Origin: Dokdonia sp. 4H-3-7-5
Lineage (GTDB): Bacteria > Bacteroidota > Bacteroidia > Flavobacteriales > Flavobacteriaceae
DNA length: 64,000 nucleotides
Direction: 5' to 3'
Assembly (NCBI RefSeq): GCF_000212355.1
Contig: NC_015496.1
Location: 1,612,001 to 1,676,000 of the forward strand
Position numbers and translations under genes: made by a program. Below the pieces are notes generated by a model, which searched no databases, had not been told where the DNA came from, and saw only the letters and a list, made by a program, of their open reading frames with translations. Positions 36,764 to 45,423 of the stretch are shown here, piece by piece. Every line of letters starts with the position of its first letter. Positions within the stretch are counted from its first letter, which is position 1.

Positions 36764-37669
36764 ATGCTTTCGAGAAAAAACAAACGTTTTATCCTTAAGT
36801 TAATTAGCCTCTTTTCTGTGGTGCGCGGTTACAATATTCTAGTAATCGTCATCGCACAGTACCTTACATCTATATTTATATTAGCACCAGATTTGCGCCT
36901 ACGCGAAATCATATTTGATCTCAATCTCTTATTCCTAGTGCTTGCTGGAGTTTTTACTATTGCAGCTGGTTATATCATCAACAGTTTTTACGATTCTGAA
37001 AAAGACTTGATTAACAGGCCTAAAAAAACTATGTTAGACAGGCTCGTGAGTCAAAACACAAAGTTGTCTATATATTTTGTGCTTAACTTTCTAGCCGCTA
37101 TAGCAGCTAGTTATGTGTCTTTTAAAGCAGTGATATTTTATGCGCTTTATATTTTTGGGATCTGGATTTATTCCCATAAGCTCAAAAAATATCCTTTTGT
37201 AGGGAATCTAGTAGCGGCAACGCTGGCTATCACTCCATTCTTTGCTGTTTTTATTTATTACGGAAATCTAGCACCTGTCATTTTTGTACACGGTTCATTT
37301 CTGTTTCTAGTTATTGCCATGCGCGAGATGGTAAAAGATCTAGAGAATTTAAAAGGCGATCTCGTTCAGAACTATAGAACAATACCTGTTATTTATGGCA
37401 CTACCACGTCAAAGTGGTTGCTCACTATTCTAGGAGGTCTTACAATAGTCCCTATCTTTTTCTTAATAAACCACTTTAAGTTGGGGTATATGAGCTATTA
37501 CTTTTACGGGAGTGTGGCTTTATTGTTGTTATTTCTAGCCATCTTATGGAGATCTGTAGCGAGACCTCACTATGTGCTGCTACATAATATTTTGAAGTTT
37601 GTTATCGTAGCTGGAGTATTTTGCATCGTGTTACTGGATGCAAGTGTGGTGCTCAATAGGATTTTTTAA
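36764..37669 (+). CDS. UbiA-family prenyltransferase (geranylgeranylglycerol-phosphate geranylgeranyltransferase-like)
   Basis: A 301-residue inner-membrane enzyme with about eight membrane helices. The first Asp-rich motif is N-SFYDSEKD (residues ~87-94) and the second region is REMVKDLENLKGD. These bind the prenyl diphosphate through magnesium. Flavobacterial homologues are commonly named after the archaeal-type enzyme, but the acceptor is unproven. The operon with mevalonate enzymes fits use of a prenyl diphosphate. The operon ends in a strong bidirectional hairpin. Confidence 0.85.
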   Translation: MLSRKNKRFILKLISLFSVVRGYNILVIVIAQYLTSIFILAPDLRLREIIFDLNLLFLVLAGVFTIAAGYIINSFYDSEKDLINRPKKTMLDRLVSQNTKLSIYFVLNFLAAIAASYVSFKAVIFYALYIFGIWIYSHKLKKYPFVGNLVAATLAITPFFAVFIYYGNLAPVIFVHGSFLFLVIAMREMVKDLENLKGDLVQNYRTIPVIYGTTTSKWLLTILGGLTIVPIFFLINHFKLGYMSYYFYGSVALLLLFLAILWRSVARPHYVLLHNILKFVIVAGVFCIVLLDASVVLNRIF

Positions 37670-37703
37670 ATTCTAACTTTATCGTAGCATAGTTATAAAC
37701 GAA

Positions 37704-37728
37704 AAAAGCTCGCCATAGGCGAGCTTTT
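37704..37728. terminator. Bidirectional terminator between prenyltransferase and cold-shock gene
   Basis: AAAAGCTCGCC-ata-GGCGAGCTTTT: an 11-bp perfect stem with a 3-nt loop, with A- and T-runs on both sides. Confidence 0.88.
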
Positions 37729-37762
37729 GTAATCGTAAAAAAGTATCTATCTATCTTGATAA

Positions 37763-37954
37763 CTACAGTACACGTACTTGTGCAGCAGTTAATCCTTTTC
37801 TTCCTTCTTCTTCTACGTACTCAACTTTGTCTCCTTCGTTGATAGTTTCCCCGTTAAGACCTGTAACGTGTACAAAGATGTCTTTACCGGTGTCGTCGTT
37901 AGTTATAAAACCATAACCTTTTGACTCATTGAAAAATTTTACTGTTCCTTCCAT
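37763..37954 (-). CDS. Cold-shock domain protein
   Basis: A 63-residue RNA-binding protein of the CspA family. I chose the ATG at 37954 (MEGTVKFFNESKGYGFIT). Upstream in-frame codons would add nine residues not seen in the family. RNP1 (KGYGFI) and RNP2 (DIFVHVTGL) are intact. It probably acts as an RNA chaperone. A consensus promoter lies just upstream with a short leader. Confidence 0.95.
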   Translation of the reverse strand: MEGTVKFFNESKGYGFITNDDTGKDIFVHVTGLNGETINEGDKVEYVEEEGRKGLTAAQVRVL

Positions 37955-37978
37955 TATAAAATATGTATTAATAAAGTG

Positions 37979-38008
37979 CAAACTTACACTTTTATTTGGT
38001 AACCCAAA
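37979..38008 (-). promoter_or_regulatory. Promoter of the cold-shock gene
   Basis: On the minus strand, TTTG (38005-38008), an 18-nt spacer and TAAGTTTG (37979-37986) match the Bacteroidetes -33/-7 consensus very well. It lies ~25 bp before the start codon. Confidence 0.75.
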
Positions 38009-38045
38009 CTTTTGCCAATATTATATTAATGTAAACTCTTTAAAT

Positions 38046-38312
38046 TCAGCGCTTTTTATCTTTGGAGTTGTTAAATTCTTTCATTCTCTTAAAAGCATCA
38101 TCGGTGAGCATATAATCTGCGACTTTGCGATCTTTCCAGCGATGATAAATAAAAGTGGGCATTAAGATAAAGAAACCACCAGCAATAGAAAGGCCAATAA
38201 ACTTATGACCCAAGGCAACATCTACATTGTCTTTGCAGTAAAATCCATATGCGAGCATTGCTGCTAGAATAAAGAAAAGAACAATGATAAAAATACGTCT
38301 AGCTTTGTTCAT
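38046..38312 (-). CDS. Small two-helix membrane protein
   Basis: An 88-residue protein with two hydrophobic helices (IFIIVLFFILAAMLAYGFY and FIGLSIAGGFFILMPTFIYH) and a charged C-terminal tail (DAFKRMKEFNNSKDKKR). I recognise no named family. It begins with an ATG placed directly against the stop codon of a small upstream reading frame (TAAATG), which suggests translational coupling, and both lie downstream of aspS on the same strand. Confidence 0.65.
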   Translation of the reverse strand: MNKARRIFIIVLFFILAAMLAYGFYCKDNVDVALGHKFIGLSIAGGFFILMPTFIYHRWKDRKVADYMLTDDAFKRMKEFNNSKDKKR

Positions 38313-38444
38313 TTATTCAAAGAATGTGATGGTTATAAAAAAAGCAATGATCGCTAGTACCAAGATGCTTACCATCGTGATTGCTATCGTTTTTAAAACA
38401 GCTTTAAATACTTTAGAATTGCTTTGTTCTTCTTCTGTTTCCAA
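38313..38444 (-). CDS. Possible 43-residue single-pass membrane protein
   Basis: A short reading frame between aspS and the 88-residue protein. A TTG start at 38444 gives METEEEQSNSKVFKAVLKTI followed by one long hydrophobic helix (AITMVSILVLAIIAFFITITFF) and a stop codon that abuts the ATG of the next gene. An acidic head followed by one membrane helix is a plausible small-protein layout. An in-frame stop lies five codons upstream of the TTG and there is no ATG before the helix, so the start is uncertain. Support is the tight coupling and the clean membrane helix. Confidence 0.45.
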   Translation of the reverse strand: METEEEQSNSKVFKAVLKTIAITMVSILVLAIIAFFITITFFE

Positions 38445-38477
38445 GATTTGGCTTTGTTAAGTATTAGTTTGTTGGTG

Positions 38478-40235
38478 TTATGATTTTTGATCGCGTAGCT
38501 TCAAATTCAATTCCTTCATTTGCACATCATCAAGAAAAGCAGGTGCGTCTATCATAACGTCACGACCACTATTGTTTTTTGGGAAGGCAATAAAGTCACG
38601 TATGGTCTCTTGACCACCTAGTATTGCTACAAGTCTATCTAGCCCAAAAGCAAGACCACCGTGTGGTGGTGCTCCATATTCAAAGGCATCCATAAGGAAG
38701 CCAAATTGCGCTTTAGCCTCTTCTTCAGAGAAGCCTAAGTGGCGTAGCATGATAGCTTGCGTTTCTTTATCGTGTATACGTATGGATCCTCCTCCTATTT
38801 CGTTACCGTTAAGTACAAGGTCATATGCATTTGCTTTTACCTCTCCTGGTTTTGTGTCTAGTAGTTCTATCTGTCCTGGCTTAGGAGACGTAAATGGGTG
38901 GTGCATTGCGTGATAATGTCCAGTCTCTTCATCTAGTTCAAGTAAAGGGAAATCTATTACCCATAATGGAGCAAATACCTTAGGGTCCCTTAATCCTAAA
39001 CGTGTTGCTAGCTCCATACGTAATGCACTCATTTGAGCGCGAACTTTTGAAGTCTCTCCAGAAAGGATGCAGATAAGATCTCCTTTTTGAGCTCTAGTAA
39101 CCGCTGCCCATTTTGCTAGATCTTCTTGATCATAAAATTTATCTACAGAAGACTTGAATGATCCATCGTCATTGCAACGAGAATACACCATTCCTAGTGC
39201 GCCTACTTGTGGACGCTTTACCCAGTCTATAAGTTTATCTATTTCTTTGCGAGTATAGCTATTTCCTCCTGGGACAGCAATACCCACTACAAGCTCTGCA
39301 TTATTAAAAACGCCAAAATCTTTATGTTGTGCTACTTCATTGAGCTCTCCAAATTCCATCCCAAAACGGATATCCGGTTTATCATTACCATATAAACGCA
39401 TGGCATCATCATATAGCATACGTGGGAATTTCTCAATCTCAACACCGTTTACTTCTTTAAGTAAGTGTCTTGTAAGTCCTTCAAAAATGTTTAAGATATC
39501 TTCCTGCTCTACAAAAGCCATCTCACAGTCTATTTGCGTAAACTCTGGCTGTCTATCTGCACGCAAATCCTCATCACGGAAACACTTTACAATCTGGAAG
39601 TATTTGTCCATTCCTCCCACCATAAGCAATTGCTTGAAGGTTTGTGGAGATTGTGGTAATGCATAAAATTGTCCTTCGTTCATGCGAGAAGGAACCACAA
39701 AATCTCGTGCTCCCTCAGGAGTAGACTTGATTAAGTATGGTGTCTCTACCTCAATAAAATCTTGATCAGAAAGATATTTACGTACTTCTAGTGCTACTTT
39801 ATGTCTAAAAATTAAGCTGTCACGCACTGGCTTACGACGTATGTCTAGGTAACGGTATTTCATACGCACATCCTCACCACCATCAGTTTCATCTTCTATG
39901 GTAAAAGGAGGAGTAAGTGAAGCGTTAAGCACTTCTAGTTTTGATACTAAAATCTCGATATCTCCTGTTGCGATATTTGGATTTTTTGAATCACGCTCTA
40001 TAACGGTTCCAGTAGCTTGAATTACAAACTCACGTCCTAGTTTACGTGCTTGCTCCATGATTGATGCATCGGTACGCTCCTCATCAAAAACAAGTTGCGT
40101 CATTCCGTAACGATCACGTAGATCTACCCAAATAATAAATCCTTTATCTCTAGATTTTTGAACCCATCCTGCGAGGGTAACTTCCTTATTTACATCGGCA
40201 GCTCTTAGGCTTCCATTATTGTGCGTTCTGTACAT
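38478..40235 (-). CDS. aspS: Aspartyl-tRNA synthetase
   Basis: A 585-residue class II synthetase of the bacterial type. It has an N-terminal OB-fold ([32 protein letters not shown]), class II motif 1 around [25 protein letters not shown], motif 2 [20 protein letters not shown], the bacterial GAD insertion, and motif 3 [14 protein letters not shown]. Full length, with an ATG start. It charges tRNA-Asp. The rightward DUF3050 gene is divergent, and an extended palindrome sits in the shared intergenic region. Confidence 0.97.
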   Translation of the reverse strand: MYRTHNNGSLRAADVNKEVTLAGWVQKSRDKGFIIWVDLRDRYGMTQLVFDEERTDASIMEQARKLGREFVIQATGTVIERDSKNPNIATGDIEILVSKLEVLNASLTPPFTIEDETDGGEDVRMKYRYLDIRRKPVRDSLIFRHKVALEVRKYLSDQDFIEVETPYLIKSTPEGARDFVVPSRMNEGQFYALPQSPQTFKQLLMVGGMDKYFQIVKCFRDEDLRADRQPEFTQIDCEMAFVEQEDILNIFEGLTRHLLKEVNGVEIEKFPRMLYDDAMRLYGNDKPDIRFGMEFGELNEVAQHKDFGVFNNAELVVGIAVPGGNSYTRKEIDKLIDWVKRPQVGALGMVYSRCNDDGSFKSSVDKFYDQEDLAKWAAVTRAQKGDLICILSGETSKVRAQMSALRMELATRLGLRDPKVFAPLWVIDFPLLELDEETGHYHAMHHPFTSPKPGQIELLDTKPGEVKANAYDLVLNGNEIGGGSIRIHDKETQAIMLRHLGFSEEEAKAQFGFLMDAFEYGAPPHGGLAFGLDRLVAILGGQETIRDFIAFPKNNSGRDVMIDAPAFLDDVQMKELNLKLRDQKS

Positions 40236-40338
40236 TTCTTGCTCTGTTTGAGATGTGCAAAAATAAATATATCAAAGGGGATTTAAACAGTAACTGTCTA
40301 TAAATGTTAAGGAAGTGTTTTTTATGGTTTATTTACGC

Positions 40339-40348
40339 TTTCGCGAAA
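40339..40348. repeat. Dispersed palindrome, extended intergenic copy
   Basis: An exact core whose symmetry extends to 24 nt (40332-40355, arms TTTACGC/GCGTAAA). It lies between the divergent aspS and DUF3050 genes. Confidence 0.9.
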
Positions 40349-40380
40349 GCGTAAAAATTCAATTTACTTTCTTAAAAACG

Positions 40381-40388
40381 TAAATTTG
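40381..40388 (+). promoter_or_regulatory. -7 element for the DUF3050 gene
   Basis: TAAATTTG fits the TAnnTTTG consensus 65 bp before the start codon. The -33 element is not clear. Confidence 0.45.
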
Positions 40389-40452
40389 TCGTCTGTTTAC
40401 AAGAACCACAGTGCGATTATATACGTATTATATATATTAAAAAAGATTACAA

Positions 40453-41226
40453 ATGATTTCACACGTCACACAAGAAATACAACCGATTCAAGAACAGTTG
40501 CTTAGCCATCCTTTGTATAAAGACATAAAAACACCTGATGATCTTTTAGTGTTTATGGAACATCATGTGTATGCTGTTTGGGATTTTATGTCACTACTGA
40601 AGGCGTTGCAAAATGGATTAACATGTACACAAACTCCATGGAAACCAGTAGGAAGTGCCGAAACTCGATATTTAATTAACGAGATTGTTCTTGCCGAAGA
40701 AACAGATATAAATGCAAAAGGACAGCGACAGAGTCATTATGAGATGTACATTGACGCTATGCGAAAGGCAGGGGCTAGTACCGCAGCAATAGAAAGGCTT
40801 GTTGCTACAGATTTTGATAAGGTTGCAATACGCGAGGCTATCATTGATGTGCCAGCCAGTGTGAGTAAATTTTTGAAATTTACATTTGACACTATAGAAA
40901 GAGGCAAATTACATGAAATTGCCGCTGCATTTACCTTTGGACGAGAAAACCTGATTCCAGCAATGTTTACTGCAATTATAGGGGAGATAGAAGAGAACTT
41001 CCCGGCTAGAGACTTATCTGATTTTAAGTATTATTTTGATCGTCATATTGAACTTGATGAGGATGAGCATGGACCTATGGCTTTGAAAATGATTGAACAC
41101 CTATGTGGTGATGATAACAATAAATGGGATGAAGTAGTTGCTGTGTCTAAGGAAGCATTAAAAGTGCGATTAAATCTTTGGGATGGTATATTAAGTGAGA
41201 TAAAACGCGAGGAGGTTTACGCTTAG
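40453..41226 (+). CDS. DUF3050 family protein (haem-oxygenase-like fold)
   Basis: A 257-residue cytosolic protein. The N-terminal pattern QEQLLSHPLYKDIKTPDDLLVFMEHHVYAVWDFMSLLKALQ and the later FTFGRENLIPAMFTAI and YYFDRHIELDEDEHGPMAL, rich in His and Glu, fit the DUF3050 family. Its fold is like haem oxygenases and ferritin-like diiron oxidases. Candidate metal ligands are visible (EHH, DRHIELDEDEHG). The reaction is not known. Single gene, ended by a strong hairpin. Confidence 0.85.
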   Translation: MISHVTQEIQPIQEQLLSHPLYKDIKTPDDLLVFMEHHVYAVWDFMSLLKALQNGLTCTQTPWKPVGSAETRYLINEIVLAEETDINAKGQRQSHYEMYIDAMRKAGASTAAIERLVATDFDKVAIREAIIDVPASVSKFLKFTFDTIERGKLHEIAAAFTFGRENLIPAMFTAIIGEIEENFPARDLSDFKYYFDRHIELDEDEHGPMALKMIEHLCGDDNNKWDEVVAVSKEALKVRLNLWDGILSEIKREEVYA

Positions 41227-41254
41227 CTAGGTGGTACATTTCATTAAAAGGCAT

Positions 41255-41285
41255 AAAAAAACCTGCTCATCGAGCAGGTTTTTTT
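41255..41285. terminator. Bidirectional terminator between DUF3050 and hemD
   Basis: AAAAAACCTGCTC-atc-GAGCAGGTTTTTTT: a perfect stem with A/T tails, between converging genes. Confidence 0.88.
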
Positions 41286-41303
41286 ATATATAATAGAAGA
41301 ATA

Positions 41304-42050
41304 TTACTTCTTATTTACGTCTTTAATGTACTTTTCTAAAGCCATTGTCATAGAAGGAGTCTCCGGTGTAGGTGCTTGAATATCTACTTTAAGTCCTGCT
41401 TCTTCGGCAGCTTTTACTGTAGTGTTCCCAAAAGCGGCAATACGTGTGTCGTTTTGCTTAAAGTTAGGGAAGTTTTCAAATAATGATTGAATACCACTTG
41501 GGCTAAAAAATACTAATATGTCGTAAAACACATTTTCATATTCAGAAAGATCACTTACTACTGTTTTGTAAAAAGTAGATTGCATCCATTTCACTCCTAA
41601 AGCATCTAGAAGTTCTGGTACGTTAGGTTTGAACTTATCTGATGACGGCAATAAGAATGTCTCATTCTTATGCTTTTTAATTAATGGAATAAGCTCTGGA
41701 AATGTGCGTTTACCTACATATATTTTACGCTTACGGTAAACCACGTATTTCTGTAAGTAATAAGCAACAGCTTCACTCTGACAAAAATATTTTAAGGTAT
41801 CGGGCACTTTAAAACGCATTTCTTCTGCAATTCTAAAGAAGTGGTCAACAGCATTACGACTTGTAAGTATGATTGCAGTGTAGTCTTTAAGATCTACTTT
41901 TTGTAATCTAACTTCTTTGCCAGATACACCCTCTACGTGGATGAAGGGGATGAAATCTATTTTAACGCGTTGTCTTTGTTCTAGCTCAAAATAAGGTGAG
42001 TTTTCAACCTTAGGCTTTGGTTGCGAAACGAGGATAGTTTTCACTTTCAT
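41304..42050 (-). CDS. hemD: Uroporphyrinogen-III synthase
   Basis: A ~248-residue cytosolic enzyme that cyclises hydroxymethylbilane in haem biosynthesis. I prefer the ATG at 42050 (MKVKTILVSQPKPK) over a GTG two codons upstream. The two-lobed HemD layout is seen through ILTSRNAVDHFFRIAEE (lobe 1) and DILVFFSPSGIQSLFENF...IAAFGNTTVKAAEEAGL (lobe 2). It follows the DUF4271 gene by about 20 bp, an arrangement typical of this family of bacteria. Confidence 0.9.
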   Translation of the reverse strand: MKVKTILVSQPKPKVENSPYFELEQRQRVKIDFIPFIHVEGVSGKEVRLQKVDLKDYTAIILTSRNAVDHFFRIAEEMRFKVPDTLKYFCQSEAVAYYLQKYVVYRKRKIYVGKRTFPELIPLIKKHKNETFLLPSSDKFKPNVPELLDALGVKWMQSTFYKTVVSDLSEYENVFYDILVFFSPSGIQSLFENFPNFKQNDTRIAAFGNTTVKAAEEAGLKVDIQAPTPETPSMTMALEKYIKDVNKK

Positions 42051-42072
42051 AAACACTCATTTTTTAATTGGG

Positions 42073-42732
42073 CTACTGTTTTGTAATGAATGAGTACAAA
42101 ATAAAGTAGGGTCCAATTTCGAGAGTGCAAAAATACAAAATAAAATAAAAAGGAAACCTAAAAAAGTCACTCTTGTATTTACGGATAAGCCAAAATTGCG
42201 AAATAGTGTAAATAGTGATGATTATACCTAGGATGCTGTAAATGAAATAAAAAGGAATTTGTAGTTGGTAAACTATAAAGGCACTGCCTAAAAGAGCAAA
42301 CAGGCCCAAAAGGTGTTTTACATTAAGTCGCTTATAAAAAAAGGACTGCATTTTTTTGTCAAAATTTAAAACATATGCTATAAATCTTTCTAGTAGAAAT
42401 TTTACAATCTCAAAGACGGAGTACCCCAAAAAGATGTACTTGAAAATGTCGAAGTTCTTTGAAAAAGGAATATTTAGTATGGAGCAATATGCTAAGTAAA
42501 TCAAAAGAGAGATACCTATAAATTGTATTACGAGTAACACGACTTGTAAGGGGTGTAAAATAAAAACACCCTTAGATCTTGTGCTGAAAAAGCGATCAGC
42601 ACCTAGGATATTTAAAAAGTCTGAAAATCTTGCTTGATAAAAAAACTTAATAGCACCTAGTAATATCAAACAACTTATAATAATTATTGTTATCCAGTTT
42701 TGATAAGTAATAAGGCGTAGGCTGCTTTCCAA
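42073..42732 (-). CDS. DUF4271 family integral membrane protein
   Basis: A 219-residue protein with six or so hydrophobic helices (ITIIIISCLILLGAIKFFY and others) and the FSDFLNILGADRFFSTRSK segment typical of DUF4271. The only suitable start is a TTG at 42732. Function is unknown. The conserved pairing with hemD suggests a role near haem synthesis or simply a shared transcript. Confidence 0.8.
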   Translation of the reverse strand: MESSLRLITYQNWITIIIISCLILLGAIKFFYQARFSDFLNILGADRFFSTRSKGVFILHPLQVVLLVIQFIGISLLIYLAYCSILNIPFSKNFDIFKYIFLGYSVFEIVKFLLERFIAYVLNFDKKMQSFFYKRLNVKHLLGLFALLGSAFIVYQLQIPFYFIYSILGIIITIYTISQFWLIRKYKSDFFRFPFYFILYFCTLEIGPYFILYSFITKQ

Positions 42733-42794
42733 ATTGAGGAGTTTTTTTTAGAGCGTTAAAAATACTACAAATTATACCAAAAGGTGCCCCTGAG

Positions 42795-42826
42795 TTGTAA
42801 TGACCTTTTTAAAATAAGTACATTTG
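42795..42826 (+). promoter_or_regulatory. Promoter of the GT2/dihydroorotase operon
   Basis: TTG (42795-42797), a 21-nt spacer, and TACATTTG (42819-42826), 16 bp before the start codon. Confidence 0.6.
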
Positions 42827-42842
42827 CTTTAAACAAGATTGC

Positions 42843-43565
42843 ATGGCAAACGCTGTAGTTATCATACCCACCTACAACGAAATCGAAAATATAGAAAGGC
42901 TGTTGCGCAATATATTTGCACTACAACGAGCTTTCCATATTTTAGTGGTTGATGATAACTCTCCAGATGGAACAGCAGCCAAAGTAAAAGAACTCCAAGG
43001 ACCATATAAAGAGAGATTGTTTCTTTTAAATAGACCCAAAAAAAATGGTCTAGGTACTGCATATATAGCGGGTTTTAAATGGGCACTTGATCAAGAATAT
43101 GAATATGTTTTTGAGATGGATGCAGATTTTTCCCATAATCCAAACGATTTAATTAGGCTTTATAATGCTTGTGTTAAAGATGGTGCAGATCTCGCTATTG
43201 GGTCTAGATATGTAACTGGAGTAAATGTGGTAAACTGGCCTATGGGGAGAGTTTTACTTTCTTGGGGAGCCTCACGTTATGTTAGATTTGTTACAAGAAT
43301 GAATATTTATGATACGACTGCAGGTTTTATTTGCTATCACCATAATGTTTTAAGGGGGATAGATCTAGAGAACATTAAATTTGTAGGTTATGCGTTTCAA
43401 ATAGAAATGAAATATAAAGCATATCTCAAAAAATTTAAAATAGTAGAGGTTCCTGTAGTTTTTACAGATAGAACTAAAGGAGAAAGTAAAATGAGCTCAG
43501 GTATTATTTCTGAAGCCATTTTTGGTGTTGTAAAAATGCGACTACAACATCTTTTTAAAAGATAA
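42843..43565 (+). CDS. Polyprenol monophosphomannose synthase-like glycosyltransferase (GT2)
   Basis: A 240-residue glycosyltransferase of the DPM1 type, which moves mannose or glucose from a nucleotide sugar to polyprenyl phosphate at the inner face of the membrane. Motifs: IIPTYNEIENIERLL at the N-terminus, VVDDNSPDGTA (nucleotide site), EMDADFSHNPND (DxD-like metal site) and IGSRYVTG. Soluble, with no membrane helices. It precedes dihydroorotase by 2 bp, an operon without an obvious metabolic link. Confidence 0.9.
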   Translation: MANAVVIIPTYNEIENIERLLRNIFALQRAFHILVVDDNSPDGTAAKVKELQGPYKERLFLLNRPKKNGLGTAYIAGFKWALDQEYEYVFEMDADFSHNPNDLIRLYNACVKDGADLAIGSRYVTGVNVVNWPMGRVLLSWGASRYVRFVTRMNIYDTTAGFICYHHNVLRGIDLENIKFVGYAFQIEMKYKAYLKKFKIVEVPVVFTDRTKGESKMSSGIISEAIFGVVKMRLQHLFKR

Positions 43566-43567
43566 CT

Positions 43568-44908
43568 ATGGAAAAGATTTTAATAAAAGATGCTCATATT
43601 GTTAATGAAGGAACCATTTTAAGAGGTGACGTATTAATACATAATGGCATCATAGAGGAAATAGCAGAAAGTATAAGCGCAAAGTCTGGTGACGTACATA
43701 TTTTTGACGCAGAAGGAACTTATCTTATGCCTGGAGTTATAGATGACCAAGTTCACTTTAGAGAGCCTGGACTTACGCATAAAGCAAATATTGCAACAGA
43801 ATCTAGAGCTGCCGTAGCCGGAGGCATAACATCATTTATTGAAATGCCGAACACAGTGCCTCAAACCACTACTATTGAGAAGCTCGAAGAGAAGTTTGAG
43901 ATTGCAGCAAACTCGTCTGCAGCAAACTATTCTTTTATGTTTGGGGGAACCAATGATAACTTAGAAGAAATTCTAAAGGTTGACAAGAAGAATGTTGCAG
44001 GTCTCAAATTATTTTTAGGGAGCTCTACTGGAGATATGCTGGTTGATAATGAGGCAGTGCTTGAAAAGATATTCAAATCTACAGATATGATTATCTCAAC
44101 ACATTGTGAAGATGAAGAAACCATAAGGAAAAACCTTGCAATATATAAAGAGCGCTACGGTGATGATATCCCAATGAATCTTCATCCTATAATTAGGAGT
44201 GAAGATGCTTGCTATATTTCGTCCTCAAGGGCTATAGAGTTAGCAAAGAAAACAGGAGCGAGACTTCACGTCTTTCACTTATCTACCGGAAAAGAAACAG
44301 CACTATTTGACAATACGATACCTCTTGCTGAAAAGAAAATAACATCAGAGGTTTGTATCCACCATCTATGGTTTTCTGATGAAGATTATGATGAGAAAGG
44401 ATCTAAAATTAAATGGAATCCAGCAGTAAAAACACCAAAGGATAGGGATGAGTTATTCCAAGCGTTACTAGATGATAAGATTGATGTAATAGCAACAGAT
44501 CACGCTCCCCATACCTTAGGGGAAAAAAACAACGTATATACAAAAGCTCCTAGTGGTGGTCCACTAGTACAGCATGCACTACCTGCTATGCTAGAGTTTT
44601 ATCATCAAGGAAAAATCTCTCTCGAGAAGATTGTAGAGAAGATGTGTCATAACCCAGCAATACTTTTTCAAGTAGAAAAAAGAGGATATATACGTAAAGG
44701 TTATAAAGCAGATATTGTACTTGTGGATCTTAATGCACCTTGGACCGTACAAAAAGATAATATTCTTTATAAGTGTGGATGGTCTCCTTTTGAAGGCACA
44801 ACGTTCAAGTCTAGAATAACGCACACTTTTGTGAATGGCCGCCTAGCGCATAAAAACTTTAAGGTATACGATGAACTTTTTGGAGAACGTCTTACGTTTG
44901 ATAGATAA
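43568..44908 (+). CDS. pyrC: Dihydroorotase (Bacteroidetes type)
   Basis: A 446-residue cytosolic amidohydrolase for the third step of pyrimidine synthesis. The usual first HxH metal motif reads DDQVHFREPG, so Gln takes the place of the first His. As I recall, other Bacteroidetes dihydroorotases share this, so it is probably not a defect. The carboxylated-Lys region (GLKLFLGSSTGDM), ISTHCEDE, HVFHLST and IATDHAPHT are present. The start is 2 bp after the glycosyltransferase stop codon, and the stop codon overlaps the next start by one base. Confidence 0.9.
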   Translation: MEKILIKDAHIVNEGTILRGDVLIHNGIIEEIAESISAKSGDVHIFDAEGTYLMPGVIDDQVHFREPGLTHKANIATESRAAVAGGITSFIEMPNTVPQTTTIEKLEEKFEIAANSSAANYSFMFGGTNDNLEEILKVDKKNVAGLKLFLGSSTGDMLVDNEAVLEKIFKSTDMIISTHCEDEETIRKNLAIYKERYGDDIPMNLHPIIRSEDACYISSSRAIELAKKTGARLHVFHLSTGKETALFDNTIPLAEKKITSEVCIHHLWFSDEDYDEKGSKIKWNPAVKTPKDRDELFQALLDDKIDVIATDHAPHTLGEKNNVYTKAPSGGPLVQHALPAMLEFYHQGKISLEKIVEKMCHNPAILFQVEKRGYIRKGYKADIVLVDLNAPWTVQKDNILYKCGWSPFEGTTFKSRITHTFVNGRLAHKNFKVYDELFGERLTFDR

Positions 44909-45423
44909 TGAGAAGATTATATGCTTTATTATTAGGTTTTTTATCCTTGATTAGTTGTCAAGATATTCCGTCTGTAGAAAAGCCAGATAATTTTATTGAT
45001 GAGAACACTATGGAGAGCATATTGTATGAATCTGTAATAATATCTAGTGCTCGAGGTTACAATATTGCGCAAATCAAGCAATTGGGTATTCAGCCAGAAA
45101 CTTATATATATGATAAGTTTGATATCGATAGCCTTACATATGCTCAGAATCTATCGTATTACACAGCAGATGTAGATGCTTATAAAAGCTTAAATGCCAA
45201 AGTATTGAATAGAGTTAAAGGAGAATTAAAAGTAAATGACTCTATAGAGTCTTTGCAGAAGAAAGAACAAGATTCTTTACGAACTTTGAAAGCAAGAGAA
45301 GTAAAAGCAAGATTTAAACAAAAAGATTCAACTAAGTTTAAAGAAATTCCAAGGCGTTTAATTACTGATACTTTTAGTAGAAAAAATATACGAGTTGAGG
45401 AAGATACTAGCGAACTTGATTAA
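44908..45423 (+). CDS. DUF4296 family lipoprotein
   Basis: A 171-residue lipoprotein (LLGFLSLISCQD lipobox). The conserved N-terminal part (KPDNFIDENTMESILYESVIISSARGYN ... YIYDKFDIDSLTYAQNLSYYTAD) fits DUF4296. The tail is a charged coiled region rich in Lys, Glu and Arg. It is translationally coupled to dihydroorotase (start inside its stop codon). The last 17 bp overlap the end of the convergent epimerase gene. Function unknown. Confidence 0.82.
   Translation: MRRLYALLLGFLSLISCQDIPSVEKPDNFIDENTMESILYESVIISSARGYNIAQIKQLGIQPETYIYDKFDIDSLTYAQNLSYYTADVDAYKSLNAKVLNRVKGELKVNDSIESLQKKEQDSLRTLKAREVKARFKQKDSTKFKEIPRRLITDTFSRKNIRVEEDTSELD

Noticed and set aside
36764-37669. Archaeal-type ether lipid synthesis
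   Set aside because: The UbiA-family name alone is weak evidence. No glycerol-1-phosphate synthase gene is visible, so the acceptor is left open.
43568-44908. Dihydroorotase with a broken metal site (QxH for HxH)
   Set aside because: The DDQVHFREPG form appears, from memory, to be standard in Bacteroidetes dihydroorotases. All other ligands are present.
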